A stretch of DNA of 64,000 nucleotides from Variovorax sp. CF079 (lineage in GTDB: Bacteria; Pseudomonadota; Gammaproteobacteria; Burkholderiales; Burkholderiaceae_C). Below, piece by piece: positions 46,717 through 54,832 of this stretch. The position numbers were made by a program, and so were the translations under genes. Numbering within the stretch: the first letter of the stretch is position 1; each line of letters opens with the position of its first letter. Where the stretch lies: contig NZ_FMZU01000024.1 of assembly GCF_900101545.1 (NCBI RefSeq), positions 57,194-121,193 on the forward strand. The letters run 5' to 3'. The notes under the pieces were generated by a model that was not told where the DNA came from, did no database searches, and saw only the letters and a list, made by a program, of their open reading frames with translations.

Positions 46717-48270
46717 TCAGGGCTGCCGGACGAAAACGACGCTCTGGCGGTCGTGGCTGTCGACGAACACGCCGTTGTTGTTCTGCGGGAAGACGACCGG
46801 CAGGCCTAGGTTGTTGGCAACGGTGAAGGCGGCGACGAAATCGGTGCCGACGGTCGAAAGCCCGACGTAGTCGCCGGGGAAGAAACCGCGCGGACCGGTG
46901 ATGACCATCTGCCGCATGTCGAACGATTGCGGCGTGAGCCGGCGCTCGCCGAGGTAGTTCAGGTCGGCGTCGAACAGCGACAACCACACGTCGGTGCTCA
47001 ACCCCGGGTCGCCGAGCACGTCGTTGCGCCAGTCGTAGAAGAGCACGCCGACCCGCCCTTGAGAATTGACCGCAACGACCGGCAGGAACGCCTGCACGCT
47101 GGCGGCCGTCCCCTGGTTGACGCGTACCGGCGTCGACCACGTGGCGCCGCCGTCGTTCGAGCGCGAGACGACGATGCCGGCGCCGCCTTGGGTGTTGGCG
47201 TTGCCATCCTGCCACGTCATGTAGAGCTGACCGGTCGCGCGGTTGACCGCGATGTTGGGGATCTCCTGCGCATCACGGACGGGGATGCCGAGTTCCGGAT
47301 CGACCGCGGTGATGCTCGCGAACGAGGCGACGCGCGCGTCGACGCGCGTCCAATGCTTGCCCTGGTCGACCGAGCGAAGGATCGCCTGCTCGAACGTGAC
47401 GCGACCCGCGGCCCGATCGACGAGGATGCGGAAGAACGCGTTCACCAGCGTGCCGTTCGGCAGCACGACGATCTGCGCGCCCTGGCGAAACACGGCCTGC
47501 TGGGCAGGCGCCGCGTTGCCCATCGTGGCGATCGGGATCGCCGGCGACCACGTCTGCCCGCCGTCGGTCGAGCGCGCGAACACGAGCGACACGAACCCGG
47601 TGCGGAACACCGTCCACGTCGCGTACACGAGCCGCGAATCGAACGGATCGGCGGTGATCGCGTTCTTGTCGTGGAACACTGAGCGCCCGGGATCCTGCGC
47701 AGGGTTGCGCGCGATGACGACGGGCGGCGACCACGTCGCGCCGCCGTCGGTCGAACGGGCGACGACCATCGCGTTCTCGTTGACCGAGTCTTGCACGACC
47801 AGTGCCATGTAGTGCGCGGTGCCGTTCGGGCTGAAGGTGATCCACGGATCGCTGCCGCGCTCGAAATCGCCGGCCGAGCGGGGTACCGCGCCGGAGCAGC
47901 GCGTGAACGGAATGACCACCTGCTGCCAGGTCGCGCCGCCATTGAACGTATACGCGGCGCCGAGGCTTTGTGCGCCGCCGGTGCTCCAGCGGTCCTGGTG
48001 CCAGCCGGCGATCATGTTGCTCGGATTGGTCGGATTGACCGCGAGGTAGGGTTCAGACTCGCTATTGCGATAGACGACGCCGAGCTGCGGCGCGCCGTTG
48101 CACGCGGTGACGGCGAGCGGGTCGTTCGGGTTGCCGCCGTCGGGGTTGAGGCTCGAACCGCTGATCGCCACCTGCGCGCGCGCCGCATCGGGCGCGCCGG
48201 CGAGCATCAGGCCGAGCACCGCCGCGCCGAGGAATGCCGATCCGCGCGTAAGCCATGGAAGCTGTGACAT
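46717..48270 (-). CDS. Secreted sialidase-like BNR-repeat beta-propeller protein
   Basis: 517 residues. A signal peptide (residues 1 to about 33, ending in AARA) precedes the mature QVAISG start. At least four Asp-box/BNR motifs of the SxDxGxTW type are visible (FNGGATWQQ, STDGGATWSP, STDGGQTWSP, SNDGGATWST, SVDQGKHWTR), as in sialidases. The catalytic Arg triad is not evident, so binding or another glycosidase-like role is possible. A strong AGGAGGAAGG ribosome-binding site supports the start. It lies between inverted repeats, hinting at acquisition. Confidence 0.82.
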   Translation of the reverse strand: MSQLPWLTRGSAFLGAAVLGLMLAGAPDAARAQVAISGSSLNPDGGNPNDPLAVTACNGAPQLGVVYRNSESEPYLAVNPTNPSNMIAGWHQDRWSTGGAQSLGAAYTFNGGATWQQVVIPFTRCSGAVPRSAGDFERGSDPWITFSPNGTAHYMALVVQDSVNENAMVVARSTDGGATWSPPVVIARNPAQDPGRSVFHDKNAITADPFDSRLVYATWTVFRTGFVSLVFARSTDGGQTWSPAIPIATMGNAAPAQQAVFRQGAQIVVLPNGTLVNAFFRILVDRAAGRVTFEQAILRSVDQGKHWTRVDARVASFASITAVDPELGIPVRDAQEIPNIAVNRATGQLYMTWQDGNANTQGGAGIVVSRSNDGGATWSTPVRVNQGTAASVQAFLPVVAVNSQGRVGVLFYDWRNDVLGDPGLSTDVWLSLFDADLNYLGERRLTPQSFDMRQMVITGPRGFFPGDYVGLSTVGTDFVAAFTVANNLGLPVVFPQNNNGVFVDSHDRQSVVFVRQP

Positions 48271-48581
48271 GCCTTCCTCCTGCTGTATCGAAGGAGGCCA
48301 CATCGTGCGCTCGCCTCGAAAGCCATGTCAAGGCATCTTGCTGCGTGGGCGCGCGTGGAGCCAACGGCGTGCCCCCTGCGGAAACCGGGTGGCAATGGCC
48401 GGTCTCGAATGCCAAGCGGGCGTTCGACTCGAAATTTGCTAACAGCAGCAATGGGTCGAGAGCGGCGTTGAGCGACTGCTTTTTGGCACCAACATTGAAT
48501 GGCTGGTGATGGCCAGGTGATGGCCGCATTCTGCCGAAGAGCTTTCTGCCAGCCAGCTATGCGCGCTGCCGGCATGTGCAT

Positions 48582-48893
48582 CTATCGAAGTCTGGAGCCG
48601 CCCGGGTTTACTGCTTCCTCATCTCGCCTACTTGGGTAATTTGGCTTCTTCTCGTCCAATTGGTAGAACAGCAAGCCATGAATTCCCATGGCTTGTGCTT
48701 TGACTACACGCCGTGTCCATAGCGCTTTGAACGCGCTGTTGAGCGTTGCTTCATCAAGCCCGCGTTCGTAGACCTCATCGATGAACGCGACGTCCTGTCC
48801 AGCCGGGAAAATGAGCGAGAACTCCTCGTCAGTCGCGGCAAGGAGTTCGTAGACGCAATTCACGGCGCCGTCGATGACCTGGATATTCTTCAT
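48582..48893 (-). CDS. Small hypothetical protein
   Basis: 103 residues from MKNIQVIDGA. Protein-like composition with a central FPAGQDVAFIDEVYERG and a C-terminal GLLFYQLDEKKPNYPSRRDE. No family is recognised, no signal peptide. The right copy of the inverted repeat lies just upstream of its start (48930-48975). The 310 bases between it and the sialidase gene hold nothing recognisable. Confidence 0.55.
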   Translation of the reverse strand: MKNIQVIDGAVNCVYELLAATDEEFSLIFPAGQDVAFIDEVYERGLDEATLNSAFKALWTRRVVKAQAMGIHGLLFYQLDEKKPNYPSRRDEEAVNPGGSRLR

Positions 48894-48929
48894 TGCAAGC
48901 TCATGGTGAAGGTTGCCGGCGGAGGTCCG

Positions 48930-48975
48930 CTTGATGCGCACGCCTCGGGGTTGCGTCCTCGGCGCCGATCGACAG
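48930..48975 (-). repeat. Inverted repeat, right copy (about 46 bp)
   Basis: Reverse complement of 46098-46145 with one A and one T missing. It sits in the leader of the small hypothetical gene. Confidence 0.8.
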
Positions 48976-48994
48976 CGACCCACGACGCTTCAGG

Positions 48995-49360
48995 TTAGCA
49001 GGCGAGCGGGTCTTGTTCGGCGTACTCCCGGTCGAGCAGGCAGCCGGTCGCCTTGAACCAGCAAATCGAGTCGTGCGCGGCGACGACCGCCAGCTTAATC
49101 TGCTCGGACGCACCCGGGTCGGCCAAAGCCGCCCACTTGGCGCTATCGGCCGCCTGCTCAAGCTCGAATACGGCCTCGCGTTGGCCGGGGGCAGGGGCGC
49201 CTTCCACCGCGGGCCGCGTTTTCGCGAACTTCCGCCGAAACTCCGCAACGACCGCCACGAGAACTGGGCATGCTATGCCGTCAGCCGCCAGCGCGGCTTC
49301 AGCCGCGGTCAATCGGCTGTCGAGCTGGAAGCAGACCTGTTTCGAAATCGTTGTCGTCAT
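48995..49360 (-). CDS. Small hypothetical protein
   Basis: 121 residues. The N terminus is TISKQVCFQLDSRLTAAEAALA; the rest is helical and Ala/Glu-rich, with CWFKATGCLLDREYAEQ at the end. No signal or membrane segment and no recognised family. It is on the same strand as the gene after it (48582) but separated by the inverted-repeat copy. Confidence 0.5.
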   Translation of the reverse strand: MTTTISKQVCFQLDSRLTAAEAALAADGIACPVLVAVVAEFRRKFAKTRPAVEGAPAPGQREAVFELEQAADSAKWAALADPGASEQIKLAVVAAHDSICWFKATGCLLDREYAEQDPLAC

Positions 49361-49519
49361 GATGCTCTCCCAGTCAGGCCGGCCGCCCCCTGAAAAACAC
49401 CCCTACGGCCTTCCTGCGCGGTTCTCCCGCCGCCACGTGCTCTCGGCCGGGCGCTGTGCCGGGAACGGTGCGTGCGTTTTGGCTGTAGGCTTATAAATTG
49501 TAGTCAGGCAGCTCGACCC

Positions 49520-49640
49520 CGCAAGGAGCAGGCCGCCGACGAACTGTTCAAAGGCCAGCCCTGGTACCTGTGGTTCAAGCTGAGCTTTCGCGACTTGGTG
49601 GAGGTGATGGCCGCCGACCCGCACGAGCGGCGGACGTCGC
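49520..49640 (+). mobile_element. IS6-type transposase remnant
   Basis: About 40 codons read KEQAADELFKGQ then PWYLWFKLSFRDLVEVMA. This resembles the N terminus of IS6-family transposases (an FKGR segment, then WYLxxxLSYRDLxEMMAERG), with a deletion between the two parts and no DDE domain after. No start or terminal repeats are present. It marks a past insertion next to the inverted-repeat-bounded segment. The rest of 49361-49859 shows no gene. Confidence 0.5.
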
Positions 49641-49859
49641 GTGCTCTTCATGTCGGGCGACGATGCGCCGGCTGCGGGTCTTCCCATATTCGCAGTGCGT
49701 AGCTCATTCGGCTCCGAAGGGTAAATCTTCGACAGCAGAGCGTCGTCGAGGGGCGGAGGTTGGAGCCCGAGACGAGGGTCCGCTTAGGGCCCCAAAGGCG
49801 AAGGTCGGCAGGGTCAAGCGCTGCCAGAATCGTGCAGGATACGTATCCGAGACGGCAAC

Positions 49860-50609
49860 ATGGGCGCAGCACTTTACGAGCCGATCAATGTGTACAAGCC
49901 TGTGGCGGCAAACATCGGAGTTGTCGACGGGCCCTTTGAATACCTGACCGTGGCTGGCGTCAGGCTGCCGCTACCGTTCACCACCCGCATGACGGTGGTG
50001 CGCCTCTCGAACGGCGATCTTTTCCTTCACTCGCCGACGAAGTTCGATCGCAAGCTTGCAGACGAGCTTGAGCACCTCGGGACTGTCCGGCATCTGATCT
50101 CCCCCAACCAGTTCCACTATGCCCACATTGGGGAGTGGTTGAACGCCTTTCCGGATGCCGTCGCATGGGCGTCGCCGGGCGTACGCAGAAGGAGCAGAGC
50201 GCGGCGCGTGGAGATCCGTTTCGGGAGAGACCTCGATCTGGACCCGCCGGGCGAATGGCGGAACGAACTGGACCAAACGCTGTTTCCGGGTGGCTACTTC
50301 AAGGAATTCATCTTCTTCCACCGGGAATCAGAATCTCTCATCGTGACGGACGCCATCATCAACATCGAGTTGGACAAGATGGACGAGCCTTGGCGAACGT
50401 TCACGAGGATGAGCGGGATGTACTACCCACGCGGGCAGGTGTTCTTCGGGATGCGCCTGCCGCTGTTGTTGCAGCGGAAAAAGGCAGCTGCGGCCATCGC
50501 GAAACTTCACGCGTGGCGGCCTCGCCGCATCTTGCTCAGTCATGGGCGCTGCTTCAACGTGGATGCAGACGCGGTTATCCGCCGGATTTTCGGAAAACTT
50601 GGGAGGTGA
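49860..50609 (+). CDS. DUF4336-domain protein (metallo-beta-lactamase-like)
   Basis: 249 residues. TRMTVVRLSNGDLFLHSPTKFD, LGTVRHLISPNQFHYAHIGEWLNAFPDAVAWASPG and a C-terminal RRILLSHGRCF are the usual DUF4336 blocks. The fold is related to metallo-beta-lactamases, but the HxHxDH motif is reduced to a single His region (FHYAH), so metal catalysis is uncertain. Function unknown. Confidence 0.82.
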   Translation: MGAALYEPINVYKPVAANIGVVDGPFEYLTVAGVRLPLPFTTRMTVVRLSNGDLFLHSPTKFDRKLADELEHLGTVRHLISPNQFHYAHIGEWLNAFPDAVAWASPGVRRRSRARRVEIRFGRDLDLDPPGEWRNELDQTLFPGGYFKEFIFFHRESESLIVTDAIINIELDKMDEPWRTFTRMSGMYYPRGQVFFGMRLPLLLQRKKAAAAIAKLHAWRPRRILLSHGRCFNVDADAVIRRIFGKLGR

Positions 50610-50714
50610 GAATCCGAGGGCTGCTCCTGGGCCGACGCCTGTCACACGCCGTCAGGCCAGATACGGACAAGGTCGCCCGCTGGCAGCTGCGCGGAGTTTT
50701 GGGGCGAGCGGAAT

Positions 50715-50756
50715 TTGACGCGGATCAAATCCCGGGCGAATGGACATCCGGATACT
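50715..50756 (+). promoter_or_regulatory. FNR/DNR-type promoter of the DksA-like gene
   Basis: TTGAC-GCGG-ATCAA at 50715-50728 with a GATACT -10 hexamer at 50751-50756, 29.5 bp from the box centre. The predicted start is near 50763, 27 bp before the ATG. Confidence 0.75.
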
Positions 50757-50789
50757 GGCGGCCAGTCAACCTCATCCCGAGCCACCAGC

Positions 50790-51146
50790 ATGAACCACAT
50801 GAAGCCGGAAGATCTGCAGTCCTTCATCGAGCGTCTGGACATCCTGAAGCGGTGGGCGCTCAGCGAACGCGCCCAGCTGCACGACGGCCGCGCCGAGCAT
50901 GCGCCCGACGCGCAGGCTTCCGAGCCCTGCCCTTCGTCGGCTGGGGAAGTCGGCAATGTCACGGCCTTCGCTGCCGTCAAGGTTCGTCGGCCGACGCTGC
51001 AGGATATCGAACAGGCACTCCAACGCATCTCCCTGGGCCTCTACGCGCTTTGCCTCGATTGCGAGCGTGTCATCGCACGCGAACGTATGCTGATCGAACC
51101 GGCGGCCATCCGGTGCCACGCCTGTCAGTTCAGGCTGGCCCGCTGA
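50790..51146 (+). CDS. DksA/TraR-like zinc-finger protein
   Basis: 118 residues. The N-terminal helices carry ERLDILKRWALSERAQL; the C-terminal zinc finger is CLDCERVIARERM followed by CHACQ, the C4 pattern of DksA/TraR. DksA-like proteins bind the RNA polymerase secondary channel. The DksA coiled-coil acidic tip (DxxDxA) is not clear, so it may be a shorter paralogue. It follows an FNR/DNR-type promoter, so it could link anaerobiosis or NO to transcription control. The start MNHMKPE fits that promoter. Confidence 0.82.
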   Translation: MNHMKPEDLQSFIERLDILKRWALSERAQLHDGRAEHAPDAQASEPCPSSAGEVGNVTAFAAVKVRRPTLQDIEQALQRISLGLYALCLDCERVIARERMLIEPAAIRCHACQFRLAR

Positions 51147-51245
51147 ACGCTGGAGCATTGCAGCCAAACTCGCCCTCGCCCACGGCGCTCGACCTGAAGC
51201 GCCGCGTGTTGAACTTTCGGGCGCCAAGGCCCGTTTCGCCAACCC

Positions 51246-51286
51246 TTGACCTCCGTCAAGGTGAGCGCTGCTGCGCCGCCCACAAT
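51246..51286 (+). promoter_or_regulatory. FNR/DNR-type promoter of the UbiH-like gene
   Basis: Perfect palindrome TTGAC-CTCC-GTCAA at 51246-51259, with a CACAAT -10 hexamer at 51281-51286, 28.5 bp from the box centre. Predicted start near 51293. Confidence 0.75.
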
Positions 51287-51314
51287 CCGGCTCCTCATCC
51301 ACGGAGGAAACTGA

Positions 51315-52535
51315 ATGCAGCAGGATCGTGACGTCCTCATCGTCGGCGCCGGTCCGACCGGGCTGGCTTTGGCCATTGCCCTGGCCGACGCCGGCTTCAC
51401 CGCTACCGTGCTGGACGCACAGCCGCGCGAGGCCCTGGCCGCCCCGGCCGAGGACGGACGCGACATCGCGCTGACCCACGCCAGCGTGGCCACGTTGCGC
51501 GCACTGGGACTTTGGCAGCGCCTCTTGCCCGAAGAAATCGGGCGCATCCGGGAAGCGCGCGTCATGGATGGCGATCGGCAGCACTCGGCGCTGTCCTTCA
51601 ACGCGCACGGCCACGGCGCCGACGCTCTGGGCTGGATCGTGCCGAACCATGCACTGCGCCGCGTCAGTTTTGCAGCTGCGGCACAGCGCCCGGGACTGCG
51701 TCTGATGGATAGCGCGCAGGCGCTGCGCATCGGCACCTTGTCCACGCACGCGGAACTTGAGTTCGGCACCTCACCGGGCGCGCCGCACCATCTGCGCGGC
51801 CGCCTGCTCGTCGCGGCGGACAGCCGATGCTCCTGGTCCCGCCGGCAGCTCGGCATCGCGGCCGACATGCATGACTTCGGCCGCACCATGATCGTGTGCC
51901 GGATGCAGCACGACCTGCCACATGACGACGTCGCGTATGAGTGCTTCGGCTACGAACGCACGCTCGCGGTGCTGCCCGCTGCGGGCCATGTCTCGTCGGT
52001 CGTGGTGACCACCGACGCCGCCGCGGCGGCGCAGCTATTGGCATTGCCCGAACGTGCGTTCGCGACCCTGGTGGAGCGCCAGTTCCGCGGCCGGCTGGGC
52101 CGCATGCAGCTGCTCGGGCAGCGCTTCGCCTACCCGCTCGTTGCCGCGTATGCCAGCCGCTTTGCGGCCCTGCGCAGCGCGCTGGTCGGCGACGCGGCCG
52201 TCGGCATGCATCCGGTCACGGCCCACGGCTACAACCTCGGATTGCAAAGCATCACCTCTCTCACACACGCACTCTGCGCAGCCCGCGCCGCCAACCAGGA
52301 CATCGGCGCCGCCACGGTTCTGGCGGGCTACGAACGCAGGCATCGTCGCGATTCGGCCCTGATCTACCACGGCACGAATGCCGTGGCGAAGCTCTATGCC
52401 AGCACCGGCGCACCGCAGCGCTTCGCACGGCAGCTGATCCTTCGCGCGGCCCAGCATCTGCCACCGCTGAAGGCGGCGATCACTGCGCGCCTCACAGGCC
52501 AGGGCGGCCTGCAGTTGCCCGGAGCGGCTCCCTAG
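51315..52535 (+). CDS. UbiH/UbiF/COQ6-family FAD-dependent hydroxylase (UbiM-like)
   Basis: 406 residues. The dinucleotide fold VLIVGAGPTGLALAIALADAG, the central VVAADSR-like ADSRCSWSR segment and GDAAVGMHPVTAHGYNLGL (second FAD motif) identify the ubiquinone-biosynthesis hydroxylase family. These need O2 to hydroxylate the quinone ring. The position behind an FNR/DNR-type promoter is unexpected for an O2-using enzyme; a microaerobic hydroxylase such as UbiM is possible. A GGAGGAAACTGA site precedes the ATG. Confidence 0.85.
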   Translation: MQQDRDVLIVGAGPTGLALAIALADAGFTATVLDAQPREALAAPAEDGRDIALTHASVATLRALGLWQRLLPEEIGRIREARVMDGDRQHSALSFNAHGHGADALGWIVPNHALRRVSFAAAAQRPGLRLMDSAQALRIGTLSTHAELEFGTSPGAPHHLRGRLLVAADSRCSWSRRQLGIAADMHDFGRTMIVCRMQHDLPHDDVAYECFGYERTLAVLPAAGHVSSVVVTTDAAAAAQLLALPERAFATLVERQFRGRLGRMQLLGQRFAYPLVAAYASRFAALRSALVGDAAVGMHPVTAHGYNLGLQSITSLTHALCAARAANQDIGAATVLAGYERRHRRDSALIYHGTNAVAKLYASTGAPQRFARQLILRAAQHLPPLKAAITARLTGQGGLQLPGAAP

Positions 52536-52538
52536 CGC

Positions 52539-53015
52539 TCAATGCGTCGCACCGTGCTCCACGGCGGCACGCAGCGCGGACCACACGGGAAGCGAGGCCT
52601 GCGCCGGCACGTCGGCGGGCGCAGGTTCGAATTGTGCGCTGCGCAAGTGGAGGGCCAGCGCGGCGTCCATTGTCTGCACATGCTTGACATACCAGTCTCT
52701 CAACTGATGCGCCATCTCCCGCACCTGCAGCAGCCTTCCTTCCTCGGCCTGCAACGCACCTTCGCGCATGACCCCCAGCACCACGCGGTGCTGGATCGCG
52801 TGCTCCTTGCGCGATGCGTAACCGGTCGTTCGCATCCAGATGTCTTCGCGCGCAAAATTCTCGGCGGCGCACTCCACCAGGTCGCGCCAGGCCGACGGCA
52901 GCAGCGCGTTGTCAGCCTTGTCAACCAGCGCCAAGAGCCCGAAGAATTCCTTGCAAGCCTGGTCCATGAAGGGCAAGTCGAGCGAGAGTGCGTCGGATCG
53001 ATCCAGGGCAGCCAT
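52539..53015 (-). CDS. Bacteriohaemerythrin-like protein
   Basis: 158 residues. FGLLALVDKADNALLPSAWRDLVE, FAREDIWMRTTGYASRKEHAIQHR and WYVKHVQTMDAALALHL carry the haemerythrin ligand pattern (E-x3-M-x-x-T-x-Y with H-x3-H). The usual first-helix His (H-x3-N) is replaced by a D-x-x-D sequence, so the di-iron site may be altered. It lies behind an FNR/DNR-type promoter and an AAAGGAGATCAC ribosome-binding site. A likely O2 or NO carrier or sensor. Convergent with the UbiH-like gene, 3 bp apart. Confidence 0.82.
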   Translation of the reverse strand: MAALDRSDALSLDLPFMDQACKEFFGLLALVDKADNALLPSAWRDLVECAAENFAREDIWMRTTGYASRKEHAIQHRVVLGVMREGALQAEEGRLLQVREMAHQLRDWYVKHVQTMDAALALHLRSAQFEPAPADVPAQASLPVWSALRAAVEHGATH

Positions 53016-53042
53016 GTGATCTCCTTTGATACTGAAGACACA

Positions 53043-53084
53043 AGGCTACCGGCGCCTGGCGAGTGGCCCCTTGATGTGGGTCAA
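53043..53084 (-). promoter_or_regulatory. FNR/DNR-type promoter of the bacteriohaemerythrin gene
   Basis: TTGAT-GTGG-GTCAA at 53071-53084, lying within the end of the YitT-family frame. On the minus strand a TAGCCT -10 hexamer at 53048-53043 is 29.5 bp from the box centre, predicting a start near 53036. Confidence 0.75.
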
Positions 53085-53930
53085 CGACTGATCAATCGAT
53101 TCGCCCACATTACCTGCAGCACCTGCAGCACCTCTCAGCGACCTCCGTACTCGTGGGCTGGCGCCTTGGTAGGGCCGGTTGCCCGAGCCGGGCCGCGAGT
53201 CCTGCGCCAAGTGATGGCGTATGCTGGTCTCGGACGCATCACCGACGGCGTGAGCCTTGTCCGCATGAGCCTGGCCGAACGGCGCTTCGCGTGGCGCGGG
53301 TGAGCTCCGTGGCGGCAGACCTTGTTCGCCCGGTCGATGATTCCACACCAAAACCAGATTCACCATCACGGCCGACACGATGGAATAGACGACACGGCTC
53401 GGTTCAACGAGTGCGAATGCCGCCGCAACGATCGCGGCATCACACACCATTTGCACCGTGCCCGCGCGCCATCCACGCCGCCGCTGCAGAAACAGTGCCA
53501 GCACGCCAAATCCACCCAGGCTGGCACCATGACGGAACAGCACCAGCAAACCGACACCGATCAGCAAACCACCGACGATCGCTGCGAACAGTGGGTGCGC
53601 CGAGTGCACGCTGAGAGCCCTGCCCATTCCTTCGACGCCGAGCGACAAACCGGCGACGACGATGATGGTTTTCCAGGTGAAGCGCGGACCGAATACGCGC
53701 CAGGCGAATGCGATGAACGGCAGGTTCACGATGAGCAAGGTCCAGCCGAGAGGCCAGCTTGTCGCATAGCTCATCAGGAAGGCCAGACCAGGAATGCCGC
53801 CGGTCAACAGTTGGGCGCTGCGAAGCATGGCCAGCCCCAGGGCGACCAACAGGATCGCGGTCGCGAAACCCTGCGCGTCGTTCAGCAGCGCGTGTGGCCT
53901 TGCGACGTGGACTCGCGAGCTTTGATCCAT
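53046..53930 (-). CDS. YitT-family membrane protein with atypical C-terminal tail
   Basis: 294 residues from MDQSSRVH. Five to six hydrophobic segments (about 20-195) with QLLTGGIPGLAFLMSY, LLIGVGLLVLFRHGASLGG and VYSIVSAVMVNLVLVWNHRPGEQG match the YitT/DUF161 family. After about residue 200 the protein becomes a 95-residue Arg/Ala/Gly/Pro-rich tail with no family similarity, running through the haemerythrin promoter box. The family normally ends near the last helix or carries a DUF2179 domain, so a frameshift or lost stop is likely. Confidence 0.75.
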   Translation of the reverse strand: MDQSSRVHVARPHALLNDAQGFATAILLVALGLAMLRSAQLLTGGIPGLAFLMSYATSWPLGWTLLIVNLPFIAFAWRVFGPRFTWKTIIVVAGLSLGVEGMGRALSVHSAHPLFAAIVGGLLIGVGLLVLFRHGASLGGFGVLALFLQRRRGWRAGTVQMVCDAAIVAAAFALVEPSRVVYSIVSAVMVNLVLVWNHRPGEQGLPPRSSPAPREAPFGQAHADKAHAVGDASETSIRHHLAQDSRPGSGNRPYQGASPRVRRSLRGAAGAAGNVGESIDQSLTHIKGPLARRR

Positions 53931-54110
53931 GAAGCAGTGTCCCCCGTGCGGTGAATAGTGACCTTGCGCCAGGACAAGGTCTTGCGCTGCTGCGGCCGTT
54001 CCGGGCGTCGCCGCCGATCGCCCCCTGTGCTCGAAGACAGAGGCTTCGGGCATTGCGGGCGACGCTGTTCGGGTGTCCGAGGGAACTTCGCCGCCGGATC
54101 GAAGCGCCGC

Positions 54111-54653
54111 CTATCTTGCCGCCAGCAACTCGCGCAGCCTCCCATAGGTCTGACTCGGTGCTTCTCCGAACAATGGATCCGAACCGGATGGGACCGCCCC
54201 GGCGACGATCTCCCAGTCCTGCGCTGTGAGCAAAAGCGCCGCGCGCGGCAAGATGTCCCTTTCCTCGGTGGCAAGGTGGTGCCGGTAGTAAACCAAGTAA
54301 AGTGCTGCCGCCGCTTCTACGGTCTCGCGCGGGATCAGGGCATCGGCGACGACCTCCTGCAGTCGCGTCACAAGCTCTTCGCCGGCGGCGGCGATTGCGC
54401 GATGCTCCTGCAGCAGGCGATTGATTGGGAGGCGCAGCGACGCATCGCGCATGACCAGGCTCGCGAACGCGGCGTCCTCGCGCGGATGGTGAAAGCGGTC
54501 CCCAAACTCCCGCAGATACGAGACGATCTCGAGCATGAGGTCGACATCCGGATCTTCGCCTTCGTGAAACCTGGTGACCTGCTCTTCAAAGACATCGAGG
54601 AGCCGGGAGAAGTTGACATGCTCGGCATGCCATAGCGCGATCGGGTTGGCCAT
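54111..54653 (-). CDS. Haemerythrin-domain protein
   Basis: 180 residues, four-helix HHE domain. Candidate ligands are in LWHAEHVNFSRLL, FGDRFHHPREDAAFA, LLQEHRAIA and YYRHHLATEERDILP, in the correct order. The GGAGG ribosome-binding site supports the start. It belongs to the set of five haemerythrin-domain genes; no FNR-type box was found just upstream. Confidence 0.88.
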   Translation of the reverse strand: MANPIALWHAEHVNFSRLLDVFEEQVTRFHEGEDPDVDLMLEIVSYLREFGDRFHHPREDAAFASLVMRDASLRLPINRLLQEHRAIAAAGEELVTRLQEVVADALIPRETVEAAAALYLVYYRHHLATEERDILPRAALLLTAQDWEIVAGAVPSGSDPLFGEAPSQTYGRLRELLAAR

Positions 54654-54832
54654 ACTGAACCTCCGAAATCCGGTGGAACCAGGGGCAGTCTAGCCAGCCC
54701 GGCGCCGAACTCCATGATCTGCGTCAGGCAAACTGCTTGACACTTGGGAGATTCGGCCTCTCGCCGTCCCCTTGCGGCGTGCCATGAGGCGGCACGGTTC
54801 ATGAGCAAGGTTGGCCCAGTTCGCTCACTTCG

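Noticed and set aside
49680..49740. tRNA-like stretch (GTAGCTCATTCGG)
   Set aside because: No acceptor stem, T-loop or CCA pairing could be built around it.
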